Positions 51,100 through 59,313 of a DNA stretch of 64,000 bases are shown here, in pieces. How positions within the stretch are numbered: position 1 is the stretch's first letter; each line of letters starts with the position of its first letter. A model generated the notes under the pieces. It did no database searches. It was not told where the DNA came from and saw nothing but the letters and a program-made list of their open reading frames with translations. Both the position numbers and the translations under genes were made by a program. Source of the stretch: CBDCRK01 sp965220955 (GTDB taxonomy: Bacteria; Desulfobacterota; Binatia; Bin18; CBDCRK01); NCBI GenBank assembly GCA_965220955.1, contig CBDCRK010000004.1:1-64000 (forward strand), in the 5' to 3' direction.

Positions 51100-52224
51100 C
51101 TAACGGTCTAATGTATACTGCGCCACTAGCTCACGATTCCAGGTAGCATCACCAAAGGTCACTTCCGAGGATTTAGCCCGCTTGAAGTAGAGGTGCAGGT
51201 CATGTTCCCAGGTAAAGCCAATGCCGCCGTGCACCTGAATACCCTCGCTGGCTACCTGCCGGTAGGCATCGCTGCAGCAGGCCTTGGCCATGGCCGCGGC
51301 TAAAGGAGCCTCAGGAACATCGTTTGCCACTGCCCAGGCAGCATAGTATGTTGCCGATTTCGCGTTTTCCACCTGCAGAAGCATGTTGGCACACTTATGT
51401 TGAATGGCCTGGAAGCTGCCGATAGGCCGGCCAAACTGCTCCCGCACTTTGGCATAGTCCACACTCATGTCCAGCACCTTTTGCGCTCCTCCGCACATTT
51501 CGGCACAGAGGGCCACTTTTCCTCGGTCGATCACCCGGGCCAGCACCTCCCATCCTTTGCCCAGAGTTCCCAAGACTGCCTCAACACCCACCTGCACATT
51601 ATCAAAGGTTACCTCGCAGAGCTTACGAGTCTGGTCCATGGTCTTAAGCAGCTCAAGGTTAACTCCGCTCTGCTGCCTCTCTAGCAGAAAGAGCGAATTG
51701 CCTTCGTCAGTTTGTGCTGCCACAATCAGAAAGTCCGACACATGGGCATCGGGGACAAAGAGTTTGGTTCCGCTTAAACGATAGCCGCCTCCGTTCTTCT
51801 CCGCCCTAAGGGTTATTCCTTCAGCATCCCAGCGGGCTGTTGGCTCAAGCAAAGCAAGCGTCACCTTGGTCTGACCGTTTACTAGACCAGGTAGAATACG
51901 TCTTTTCTGCTCCGCATTTCCTGCCTCCAGAAGAGTGGCTCCGCCCAGTGTAATAGTGGAGAAGAAGGGACCGGGCATGACCACCTTGCCCATCTCCTCA
52001 AGTACTACAGCTAGGTCAACCATACCGAGCCCAGAGCCGCCGTACTCCTCAGGATAGATGAGTCCCAGCCAGCCCATCTCGGCCATCTTTTGCCAAAGCT
52101 CCTCAGAATGCCCTCTGTCATCCTCCATCATCTGGCGGACGTAGGTCATAGGACACTCTTTGACAAGAAAATCCTCCGCGGTCCGACGCAACAGCTCCTG
52201 TTCCTGGCTAAAACCAAAATCCAT
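51100..52224 (-). CDS. Acyl-CoA dehydrogenase
   Basis: 374 residues. FAD flavoprotein that oxidises acyl-CoA to enoyl-CoA and reduces ETF. FGFSQEQELLRRTAEDFL opens the N-terminal helical domain; the middle part includes RLSGTKLFVPDAHVSDFLIV; the C-terminal part has REQFGRPIGSFQAIQHKCAN and QVHGGIGFTWEHDLHLYFKR, conserved in the family. The catalytic Glu position is not certain: in the last block, WEHDLHLY sits where many members have the base further on. Often such members form heteromers in steroid degradation, but here only one gene is seen. It starts 8 bases after the thiolase. Confidence 0.92.
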   Translation of the reverse strand: MDFGFSQEQELLRRTAEDFLVKECPMTYVRQMMEDDRGHSEELWQKMAEMGWLGLIYPEEYGGSGLGMVDLAVVLEEMGKVVMPGPFFSTITLGGATLLEAGNAEQKRRILPGLVNGQTKVTLALLEPTARWDAEGITLRAEKNGGGYRLSGTKLFVPDAHVSDFLIVAAQTDEGNSLFLLERQQSGVNLELLKTMDQTRKLCEVTFDNVQVGVEAVLGTLGKGWEVLARVIDRGKVALCAEMCGGAQKVLDMSVDYAKVREQFGRPIGSFQAIQHKCANMLLQVENAKSATYYAAWAVANDVPEAPLAAAMAKACCSDAYRQVASEGIQVHGGIGFTWEHDLHLYFKRAKSSEVTFGDATWNRELVAQYTLDR

Positions 52225-52232
52225 GTTTTTTC

Positions 52233-53375
52233 CTAACTATTGGCCAGGATGGTTACACAGCCAACCGACCCCGGGCCACCGAGGTTATGGGCTAACCCGA
52301 CCTCAGCATCCTTGACCTGCCGGGCACCAGCTTTGTCCCACAGATGCTGGGAGACCTCATAGATCATGCGAATGCCGGTGGCTCCGATGGGATGACCAAA
52401 AGACTTGAGTCCTCCGCTCGGGTTCACGGGAACGTCGCCGTCAAGCGCTGAACGCCCTTCCTCAATATACCTCCAGCCTTCTCCCTTCTTGCAAAGACCC
52501 AGGTCCTCATAATTCAAGATTTCGGTAATAGTGAAGCAGTCGTGACATTCAACAAGGTCAATGTCTTTGGCCGTCATTCCTGCCTGCTCGTAGGCGGACT
52601 GTGCTGCCTGCGCGGTAGCAGGAAAGCCAGTATAAGCAAATCCCGGCTTTAGGTAGGGCTCTCCTGAGGTGACGGCAAGACCGACGCCTTTTACATAGAG
52701 CGGGTCAGGACGAAAGTTCTTGGCCAGCTCTGCCCGACAAATAATGACCGCTGCTGCACCATCAGTGGTAGGACAGCAGTCAAACAGGCCTAGGGGGGTA
52801 CAAATCATAGGAGCTTTAACAACCTGATCCTCAGTCACTTCCATCTGGAAGTGGGCCTTGGGGCTCATGGTGCCATTATGGTGGTTCTTCATAGCCACCT
52901 TGGCCAGAGTGGTTTTGTCAATGCCATAGGTCTTAAAATAACGGGTGGCCGCCATGGCAAAGAGGCTGGGGGCAGTGGTGCCATAGCCAACAACCGGATG
53001 GCTGCCAAACGTCCCCAGACCTCGCTGCCCGGAATCGCGCAGCTTCTCAAATCCCAGCGCCAAAACCACATCGTACATGCCCGCGGCCACAGCCATACAG
53101 GCGTTGCGGAAGGCATCCATGCCGGAGGCGCAGTAATTCTCCACGCGGGAGATAGGAATGTTGAAGAGCTTGAGCGGGTCAGCCAAGGCGTTACCTGCAT
53201 TAGCCGAGCTAAGCGTGCCCACCCAGGCGGCCTGAATCTGACCGGGCTCAATTTTGGCGTCCTCATACGCGTCATATGCCGCTGTTACCACCATGTCCTC
53301 AGCGCTCATGTCATAATTTTCACCGAATTTACTACAGCCCGCTCCAATCACCGCCACTTTATCCCTAATGTTCAT
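52233..53375 (-). CDS. SCP-x-type thiolase (acetyl-CoA acetyltransferase family)
   Basis: 380 residues. The reactive Cys lies in RVENYCASGMDAFRNACMAV. The later catalytic blocks are DLVECHDCFTITEILNYEDL, with the family's His, and NPSGGLKSFGHPIGATGIRM, with the HPxGAT motif. It belongs to the SCP-x/Ltp2-like thiolases, which usually need a DUF35 partner; the DUF35-containing fusion at 55503-56912 may serve. ATG 53375 follows AGAGGAGG. First gene of a tight operon with the acyl-CoA dehydrogenase and two MaoC genes: the cycle desaturate-hydrate-cleave is almost complete. Confidence 0.92.
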   Translation of the reverse strand: MNIRDKVAVIGAGCSKFGENYDMSAEDMVVTAAYDAYEDAKIEPGQIQAAWVGTLSSANAGNALADPLKLFNIPISRVENYCASGMDAFRNACMAVAAGMYDVVLALGFEKLRDSGQRGLGTFGSHPVVGYGTTAPSLFAMAATRYFKTYGIDKTTLAKVAMKNHHNGTMSPKAHFQMEVTEDQVVKAPMICTPLGLFDCCPTTDGAAAVIICRAELAKNFRPDPLYVKGVGLAVTSGEPYLKPGFAYTGFPATAQAAQSAYEQAGMTAKDIDLVECHDCFTITEILNYEDLGLCKKGEGWRYIEEGRSALDGDVPVNPSGGLKSFGHPIGATGIRMIYEVSQHLWDKAGARQVKDAEVGLAHNLGGPGSVGCVTILANS

Positions 53376-53420
53376 AGAGCACCTCCTCTTTTGTCTATCA
53401 TCGACAGTCTGCCCCGGCAT

Positions 53421-53847
53421 TTAACCATATCCCAAAGGGAAGGACAACTGTTTATTATGGCTAAAAGGTGAGCAAAGCCTCAAGGAGAATATCCCCAGGC
53501 ATGCCTCTCAGGTATTAGCTAAGGGGATGAAGTTTTCCACTGGCACGATGCCGAGGGCTAGAGGGGGTAGTGAAAGCAGCCCTGCGAGGGTGCAGAGTGA
53601 AGGTGACAGGGCTGTGGTTGGTGGGCAAAGCAACTCCATTGCCCCCACAGCACCGCTTTTATCAAGCCCACACACTGAGAAATCGTGTGGTCTTGTCGAT
53701 CCTCTTCAGTGCTTTGCAGATGATAAACAACCCACGGCTGAGCCTGAGAAAACACGATAGGCTTGCTGCTGCAAAAGTCTTGCAGGATATTGTTCAAGCA
53801 CCTAAGAGTGACTATTAATTTTGTGGGGATCCCTCAGGCTCTGGCCC
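53421..53847. other. Gap without an assignable gene
   Basis: About 430 bases between the thiolase operon and lysS. A plus-strand frame at 53570-53818 (82 codons, including MINNPRLSLRKHDRLAAAKV) lies here. It has no ribosome site, and I cannot place it in a family. It may be a decayed gene end. Confidence 0.3.
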
Positions 53848-55407
53848 CTATTTTTCAGAAAAACTAAGGAGTCTCAAGTATTCCTCAGGAGAAACAGCCA
53901 CAAGAAAAGTGCCAAGCCGCGGTCCTTTATCTCGACCAAAGAGTAGATTGTAAACAATCTCAAAAAACCGCCGCTGTGCAGCTTTCTGCTCTGCTTCCGT
54001 CATGTCTGCCTTCTTAGGTATAGCATAGAGCTTCTCGGTTGCCTCTGCCAAACCGAACTCGGAGGCCTGCAGCCACTGATATAACTCAGCAACCCATTGC
54101 TGCTCATGGGGAGCAAGGGTCTGGAAATAGTCAGCATTTTGCTGGCAACACAAAGTGGTACGCTGATCGGGCGCATAATACTCAAGCCAGTTCTCGGCCT
54201 TTTGCAGACGCTCCGCAAAGTGCTCCTGTGAGCAAGGGTCGCCAATACGAGCGAAGATGGCTTCGAGGGCTTGACGGTTGCCCTGAACCACACCGGAAAA
54301 ACTGGCCAACTGTCTAAAGGATACCGAGTGAACTTGACGTTCCGGAATTTTGGCCAACTCTAGGGATCTCTGATCGGTAGCAGAGTTTGAGCCTAACTGG
54401 GCCTTGTCAAATTCTTCGTATATGCGCTGCACCTGCTCGTCAACCGCCAGATCAAAGGCGCGGGTCGGAGGGGTGCGAGCAAATACCCAGAGCAAGACCT
54501 CAGGCTGATAAATTGCCAGCACCTCGTCGGGGGTGAGAAGCTCGCCGGAGGAACTGCTCATTTTTCCTGTGAGCCCCTTGATGCCAATAAATTCGTAGGG
54601 CTGGAACACTGGTGATCGGTAGTGATAAATCTGTTTGGCAATCTCCCTGGATACCTCAAAGCTGCCGCCAGCAGTGGCATGATCCTTCCCTCCGGGTTCA
54701 AAGATAACGTTTTCATGCCGCCACCGCATCGCCCAGTCAACCTTCCAGGGAAGCTTAACGTTGGTGGCTGTGCGGAGGTCTACAACCCCTGGATGCTGGC
54801 ACAAGGAGCAAACGTAAGACAGCTCCGTCTCTGAGGCATCAGCAGAAAGAATCTGCGTTGTATCCCGGTCGCAAGCCTCACAGTAAATCGTGATTGGGAA
54901 ATAGCCCTCACGCTCTTGCTCGGATCCTCCCTGGGTACGGTAGCCAGCAATAATGTCATAAATAGCGTGGCGGGCAGCAACAGCCTCAAGAATGCCTTCT
55001 CGATAAACGCCGCTCTGGTACATCTGGGTCTGATAGCGAAACGCAATGTCGATACCTAATTCGCGCAGCGACGCTTCGAACTCATGCTCATAGCATGCGG
55101 CATAGGAGTCATAGCTACCGGACGGGTCCGGAATATGGCTCAGCGGCTTGCCAATGAACTCAGCATAGGGCTCAGGTATTCCCTTGGGAACTTTGCGAAA
55201 GCGATCATAATCATCCCAGGAGTGAAATAGATAGACCTTTTTCTTTTTGTCCTGCAGGGCTTTGCCTACCAACCAAATAGTGACAATGTCCCGTAAATTG
55301 CCTACATGAACCGGCCCGGAGGGACTGATTCCTGAGGCACAATAAAAGATATCCTGATAGGGATAACGTTTAATAAGATTGTCAGCAATTTTATCTGCCC
55401 AATGCAT
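53848..55407 (-). CDS. lysS: Class I lysyl-tRNA synthetase
   Basis: 519 residues. Charges tRNA-Lys with lysine; this is the archaeal-type class I enzyme (often named LysK), unrelated to the common bacterial class II LysRS. The HIGH equivalent is SGPVHVGNLRD, and the KMSKS equivalent is GLTGKMSSSSGELLTP. Zinc-ligand cysteines lie in TIYCEACDRDT and YVCSLCQHPG. FEPGGKDHATAGGSFEVSRE is also characteristic. In bacteria class I LysRS is restricted to groups such as Alphaproteobacteria, spirochaetes and some deltaproteobacteria-like lineages, which helps to place the organism. It lies between two lipid-catabolic genes on the same strand. Confidence 0.95.
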   Translation of the reverse strand: MHWADKIADNLIKRYPYQDIFYCASGISPSGPVHVGNLRDIVTIWLVGKALQDKKKKVYLFHSWDDYDRFRKVPKGIPEPYAEFIGKPLSHIPDPSGSYDSYAACYEHEFEASLRELGIDIAFRYQTQMYQSGVYREGILEAVAARHAIYDIIAGYRTQGGSEQEREGYFPITIYCEACDRDTTQILSADASETELSYVCSLCQHPGVVDLRTATNVKLPWKVDWAMRWRHENVIFEPGGKDHATAGGSFEVSREIAKQIYHYRSPVFQPYEFIGIKGLTGKMSSSSGELLTPDEVLAIYQPEVLLWVFARTPPTRAFDLAVDEQVQRIYEEFDKAQLGSNSATDQRSLELAKIPERQVHSVSFRQLASFSGVVQGNRQALEAIFARIGDPCSQEHFAERLQKAENWLEYYAPDQRTTLCCQQNADYFQTLAPHEQQWVAELYQWLQASEFGLAEATEKLYAIPKKADMTEAEQKAAQRRFFEIVYNLLFGRDKGPRLGTFLVAVSPEEYLRLLSFSEK

Positions 55408-55502
55408 GGGGTTAGACTTTCCTGTTTCTTTCTGACCGTGAGATATTGTAGGGTGACCCTTGCGTGGTTGCCTCGGAGCAAGGCAGGCACAGAGGCCCGT
55501 CT

Positions 55503-56912
55503 CTACTGGGCTGCAGGCTTAGCCTTCCAAAAGTAATTCTTCAAACCAAATCCTTCGTGATACTTACGAAATGTCAGCTCCACAGGCATATCTATTTGCA
55601 CCTGATCGGGCTCACAGTCGGTCATCTGGACATAGAGCCGCCCGCCGCCGTTAAGATCGACTACAGTATGAGTAACCGGCGGATCAGGGGATTCGACTAG
55701 GTAGTCATGGGTAAAAGTAAAAACCTTGCCCTGGCGGGGCAGTTTGACCTCCTCTAATCCTTCCCGGTACCCACACTCAGTGCAGATGCGGTGAATGGGA
55801 AACTGAACGGTGCCACACTGCGCGCACTTGCCGCCATGCAGGGGTAGGATCTCTTTCTGGTCGCGCAAGAGCACTACTGGGGTAGAAGTGTCGGTAGTAG
55901 AATAGTCCTTGCGCATGAGTTTGCGAAACCGGGCATATTTCCCGTATGAGGGCAGAGTGCGTTTGACCTCGATCTGCGAGTACACGCTGCGTGCCACCTG
56001 GAACTGGATAATGGCGTCAGTGACTTTAAAGACGGCGGCGTCCCCACCGTCCCCATAGCCTATCATAAGGATCAAATCCCCAGGCTTAGCCCGTTCCAGG
56101 GCCGCGGTCAGCAGCATAAGGGGCTGCGCCGTACCCGCATCCCCCACCGTGGTCCAAAAGGTGTCCTGCACCTGATTTTTTACATCCAGACCCAAACCCC
56201 GTAGTGCTCCTTGTAGGGCCCGCTGGTTCGGTGCGGCAATGGCAGCATGGGCAATTTGTTGGGAAGTAAGCCCACATTTCTTCAATATCCCTTGTACTAC
56301 CGTGGAGATGAAGCGGTTGTAGCCGAACCTGGTCTCAAAAGCTCCACCAAAGGAACGAGTATAGTCCTGCTCCTCTGTCCGCCAGGTACCAAGGAACTCC
56401 TGGCTGACCGTGTAAGTATCTACTACCTCGGCAATAACATTGTTGTTGCCAATGAGAATCGCCCCACCCGCATCTCCATAGCTCTGTTCCTGGACAGAGT
56501 CCGGCTCACTCATGCGAGAGTCACCGGCACACACAAGGATATTCTGTCCCCCCCTACCTTGGAGAATATCAACGGCAGTCAAGATTGCCGATGTCCCCGC
56601 CCTAAGCGTATCGGTGAAATCCATGGTGCGGATTTCTGGATTGGCATCAAGGACCGCCGCCACAGTGACTGCCGCCTGCTTTTCGCGATACGGGGAGGTT
56701 GTAGAGGCAAAAAATACGCCGGCCAAATTCCCAGGATCACGGCTTCCCATGCAGTTTAAGCTCGCATTCACCGCCAGGGTCAGGCTGTCCTCATCATGGT
56801 TGGCGATTGCCCGCTCCCCACCCATTGACGCAGTACCCCACTCTTTGGCAATCACATCGCGAGGCAGGCGATAAGTTGGAACATAGGCACCATACGAGAC
56901 AATACCGGCCAT
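55503..56912 (-). CDS. HMG-CoA synthase-like/thiolase-fold protein fused to a DUF35 Zn-OB domain
   Basis: About 469 residues. Residues 1-330 have a condensing-enzyme fold similar to HMG-CoA synthase: GIVSYGAYVPTYRLPRDVIA, then MDFTDTLRAGTSAILTAVDI, where most relatives have Cys in place of the Thr-Leu-Arg region. SGDSR-like CAGDSRMSEPDS and GDAGGAILIG also fit. Residues from about 345 form a DUF35 zinc ribbon (LHGGKCAQCGTVQFPIHRIC, TECGYREG) plus OB fold. Family members in archaea and Actinobacteria act as thiolase/HMGCS partners channelling acyl-CoA. In this organism it may pair with the thiolase upstream in the block. The nucleophile is not obvious. ATG 56912 follows GAGGAG. Confidence 0.82.
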   Translation of the reverse strand: MAGIVSYGAYVPTYRLPRDVIAKEWGTASMGGERAIANHDEDSLTLAVNASLNCMGSRDPGNLAGVFFASTTSPYREKQAAVTVAAVLDANPEIRTMDFTDTLRAGTSAILTAVDILQGRGGQNILVCAGDSRMSEPDSVQEQSYGDAGGAILIGNNNVIAEVVDTYTVSQEFLGTWRTEEQDYTRSFGGAFETRFGYNRFISTVVQGILKKCGLTSQQIAHAAIAAPNQRALQGALRGLGLDVKNQVQDTFWTTVGDAGTAQPLMLLTAALERAKPGDLILMIGYGDGGDAAVFKVTDAIIQFQVARSVYSQIEVKRTLPSYGKYARFRKLMRKDYSTTDTSTPVVLLRDQKEILPLHGGKCAQCGTVQFPIHRICTECGYREGLEEVKLPRQGKVFTFTHDYLVESPDPPVTHTVVDLNGGGRLYVQMTDCEPDQVQIDMPVELTFRKYHEGFGLKNYFWKAKPAAQ

Positions 56913-57028
56913 GGCTGACTCCTCAGAACTTGCGGGCGAATACAAAATTCGCCCCTATCTTGGTCAAAATCATATCGCGTTTTGTAGCGGCAATCCTTGT
57001 GATCGCCCAAACCGAGGTCAAAACTCAG

Positions 57029-57067
57029 ATGCCGTTACGCATCTTCCAGATGCCGTTACGCATCTTC
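57029..57067. repeat. 21-base tandem duplication at the SDR stop codon
   Basis: ATGCCGTTACGCATCTTC occurs at 57029-57046 and 57050-57067, separated by CAG (period 21). It reaches the first base of the minus-strand SDR stop codon, as with the leuC duplication. Confidence 0.85.
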
Positions 57068-57861
57068 TATCCTAGCCGGCTTCCTGAGCGACCCGAACCC
57101 AGCACACAACCATCCACCTGCAGGTTCACCCCGGTGATATACCCAGAGGCCTCGGAAGCCAAAAATACGCACGGCCAGGCAATTTCTGGACCAGTGCCAA
57201 AGCGCTTAAGAGCAGTGGAGTTAATCGCTCCCTGCTGTAGCTCCTCGGTTGGCCACAGCACTTCTTTGACCCCTTCGGTCTCAATCGGCCCTGGAGAAAT
57301 GCAATTGACACGGATCTTATGAGGGGCCCACTCAATGGCCAGTGTACGGGTTAGATTGATCACTCCAGCTTTAGACGCAGCATAATGGGACATATAGCTC
57401 GACCCGTACACCCCGGCATCCGAGGAGATATTAATGATCTGGCCACCGGTTTTCCGTTCAATCATGACCTTAGCCACTGCCCGGGAAAACAAAAACGTGC
57501 CATTCAAGTTGATAGCCACAATGGCACTCCAGCCGTTAGGAGAGATATCCTCCGACTTAGCCACAAAGCTGGCCCCGGCGTTGTTGATAAGCACATTAAC
57601 CCCGCCAAAAGCCTCAATGGTTTTTTTGACTACCGCTTCAATTTGGTCATTGTGCCGCACATCACAAACCATGGCCTCAACCACCCCGCCCTCTTGGCGA
57701 ATTCCCTCAGCCACCGGCCCAAGGTGATCCATGGTGCGGCTGGTAATCATTACTTTGGCTCCGCGACGGCAAAACTCCCTGGCAATATCTGCCCCGATAC
57801 CGGTTCCGCCTCCAGTAACAATTGTGACCTTTCCCTCAACGCTAAATACTTTATCTGTCAT
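57067..57861 (-). CDS. Short-chain dehydrogenase/reductase
   Basis: 264 residues. NAD(P)-dependent oxidoreductase with the classical SDR motifs: cofactor loop VTGGGTGIGADIAREF (TGxxxGxG), LINNAGA (NNAG), catalytic Ser in IINISSDAGVYG, YAASK (YxxxK) and RVNCISPGPIETEGV. The GALK-like ITSRT after the second strand suggests NADP preference, though this is weak. Hydroxyacyl-CoA oxidation would complete the acyl-CoA cycle with the genes at 50-57 kb. It starts 5 bases downstream of the YCF48-like pseudogene's frameshifted 3' end region. Confidence 0.93.
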   Translation of the reverse strand: MTDKVFSVEGKVTIVTGGGTGIGADIAREFCRRGAKVMITSRTMDHLGPVAEGIRQEGGVVEAMVCDVRHNDQIEAVVKKTIEAFGGVNVLINNAGASFVAKSEDISPNGWSAIVAINLNGTFLFSRAVAKVMIERKTGGQIINISSDAGVYGSSYMSHYAASKAGVINLTRTLAIEWAPHKIRVNCISPGPIETEGVKEVLWPTEELQQGAINSTALKRFGTGPEIAWPCVFLASEASGYITGVNLQVDGCVLGSGRSGSRLG

Positions 57862-57871
57862 ACAACCTACG

Positions 57872-57888
57872 AGCGGGTGGCAAACCCG
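57872..57888. repeat. Weak relative of the dispersed inverted repeat
   Basis: GCGGGT-GGCAA-ACCCGC, with the right flank CCCTCC resembling the elements at 30586 and 36390. It lies between the SDR and the YCF48-like gene. Confidence 0.4.
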
Positions 57889-57946
57889 CCCCTCCTTCCA
57901 ATTAAAGATAATAGCCGCATCCCAGCCCAGCTTAGGCTGTCAATCA

Positions 57947-58995
57947 TTAGCCAATCGACGGCAACCAGGTATCGCCCCCATCGGTAGTGTGAAGAATTAA
58001 GCCGTATCCTCCCAACAATCCAGCCATTCTCTTCGTCAAAAAAGTCCACGGCTCGCAACCAAGTATAAACCTCCATCCCTAGATCCGCTTTCTTCCACTC
58101 CCCGTCCTGAGAGTGCATGACTATACCTGATGACCCCACCACCCAACCCTTCCCATTAGGGAAGAGATGAAGAGCATAGAGAGGGTCGGGCATGAAAGCA
58201 TAAGGATCCTCTGGGGCAAAGGTCCACTTTTGTCCACTATCCGTGGTTGACGCAATCTTCTCATCCAATCCTACGACCACCCCCTCCTGGGGACTAATAA
58301 AGTGAACACCAAAAAAGGTTGGCATCTCAAACGCATCGAAGACTCCACCCTGACCCAGAAGACGGTTCTGTTGCTCCTGCCAAGTAGCTCCCGCCGTCTG
58401 TGGTATGAAAGATCATACCAAACTCCCCTACCATCCAGCCCACCTGAGCATCAAGAAAGTGGATGTCATAGAGGATAGGGTCCACTATTGCCAGGGCCAC
58501 GTCTTCTCTAATCCCTTCTAGGGAAGGCTGGATGTAATGACTCTCCCAGCTCTCTCCTCCGCTGGTAGTCTTGAGATAAGTAGCTCTATCCCCTACCGCC
58601 CAGCCATGGGTTTTATCCAGGAAAAAGAGGGAAAAGAGGGAGACCTCAGTACTACTCTGCTGTTCTTGCCAGCTCTCTCCCCCATCGGTGGTGTGAAGAA
58701 TAAGCCCCTCTTGCCCGGAGATCCATCCGGTTTGCTCGTCAACAAAGTGGACCCCATAAAGAGCCATCTCGGTTCCACTAGATTTTACCTGCCAGCTCCT
58801 GCCCCCATCCGAGGTCATGAGGATCTTACCTCTATAGCCAACTACAATGGCCTTATCCGGGGAAAGGGCGTGAACATCGTAGAACCTATCCCTTATCGAG
58901 ATCTTGGGATCGATGAGAGGAACATCCTCTATCTCTGTGTGACAAGAGGTAAGGAGTAAAACCATTAACCCTAAGAAGGTGAGGAGCTGTCGCAT
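57947..58995 (-). pseudogene. YCF48/BNR-repeat lipoprotein gene with two frameshifts
   Basis: The start is MRQLLTFLGLMVLLLTSCHT, a lipoprotein signal with lipobox TSC. Repeats of about 45 residues follow, with the pattern ILxTxDGGxSWQ (for example ILMTSDGGRSWQ and LILHTTDGGESWQEQQSST): the YCF48/photosystem II assembly factor-like propeller, also common in non-photosynthetic bacteria. The frame breaks near 58386 (HTTDGGS; corrected reading WQEQQNRLLGQGGVFDAFEM) and again near 58007 (GWIVG; corrected GYGLILHTTDGGDTWLPSIG), then ends at TAA 57947-57949. Each needs one base (or four) removed. Decay or assembly error. Confidence 0.75.
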
Positions 58996-59008
58996 AGTCC
59001 CTACCTCA

Positions 59009-59104
59009 CTAGGCTACTCTATCCATAAGAGCGTTTTCAACAATCTCGATCTTGGCCCCGTCTTCAGGAACCGTTAGTTTGTCAAACTTGGGAACATCTG
59101 CCAT
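59009..59104 (-). pseudogene. N-terminal remnant of a dimeric isocitrate dehydrogenase gene
   Basis: An ATG at 59104 with a GGAGGTGA site gives 31 codons: MADVPKFDKLTVPEDGAKIE, then IVENALMDRVA and TAG. The LTVPEDGAKIEIVEN part resembles the start of classical dimeric NADP isocitrate dehydrogenases ('KxxVPxxGxKIxxxxG'), and similarity ends there. The intact monomeric isocitrate dehydrogenase begins 210 bases away on the other strand. The assignment rests on a short match. Confidence 0.4.
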
Positions 59105-59272
59105 GCTGCTTACAGGTCACCTCCGCTAAAGAGATCATTAACGCAAATGTCAACAAGAATGAGATTCCTCTACACTTTCACCGGCAAATTTGCAATCGGG
59201 GCAGGCCGCCGGGGCATAGGGCCGCCCTGCTCACTTTTCAGGCCGGAGCCTCTATAAAGGGAAAAACTGTCG

Positions 59273-59281
59273 TGGTATAAT
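59273..59281 (+). promoter_or_regulatory. Extended -10 promoter of the isocitrate dehydrogenase gene
   Basis: TGGTATAAT (59273-59281), a perfect extended -10, 32 bases before ATG 59314. No good -35 is seen. Confidence 0.55.
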
Positions 59282-59313
59282 CCGCGCAAATTTAGCGAAA
59301 CAAAGGACAGCAT

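Noticed and set aside
53570..53818. 82-codon plus-strand frame between the thiolase and lysS
   Set aside because: No ribosome site and no recognisable family; reported only as gap content.
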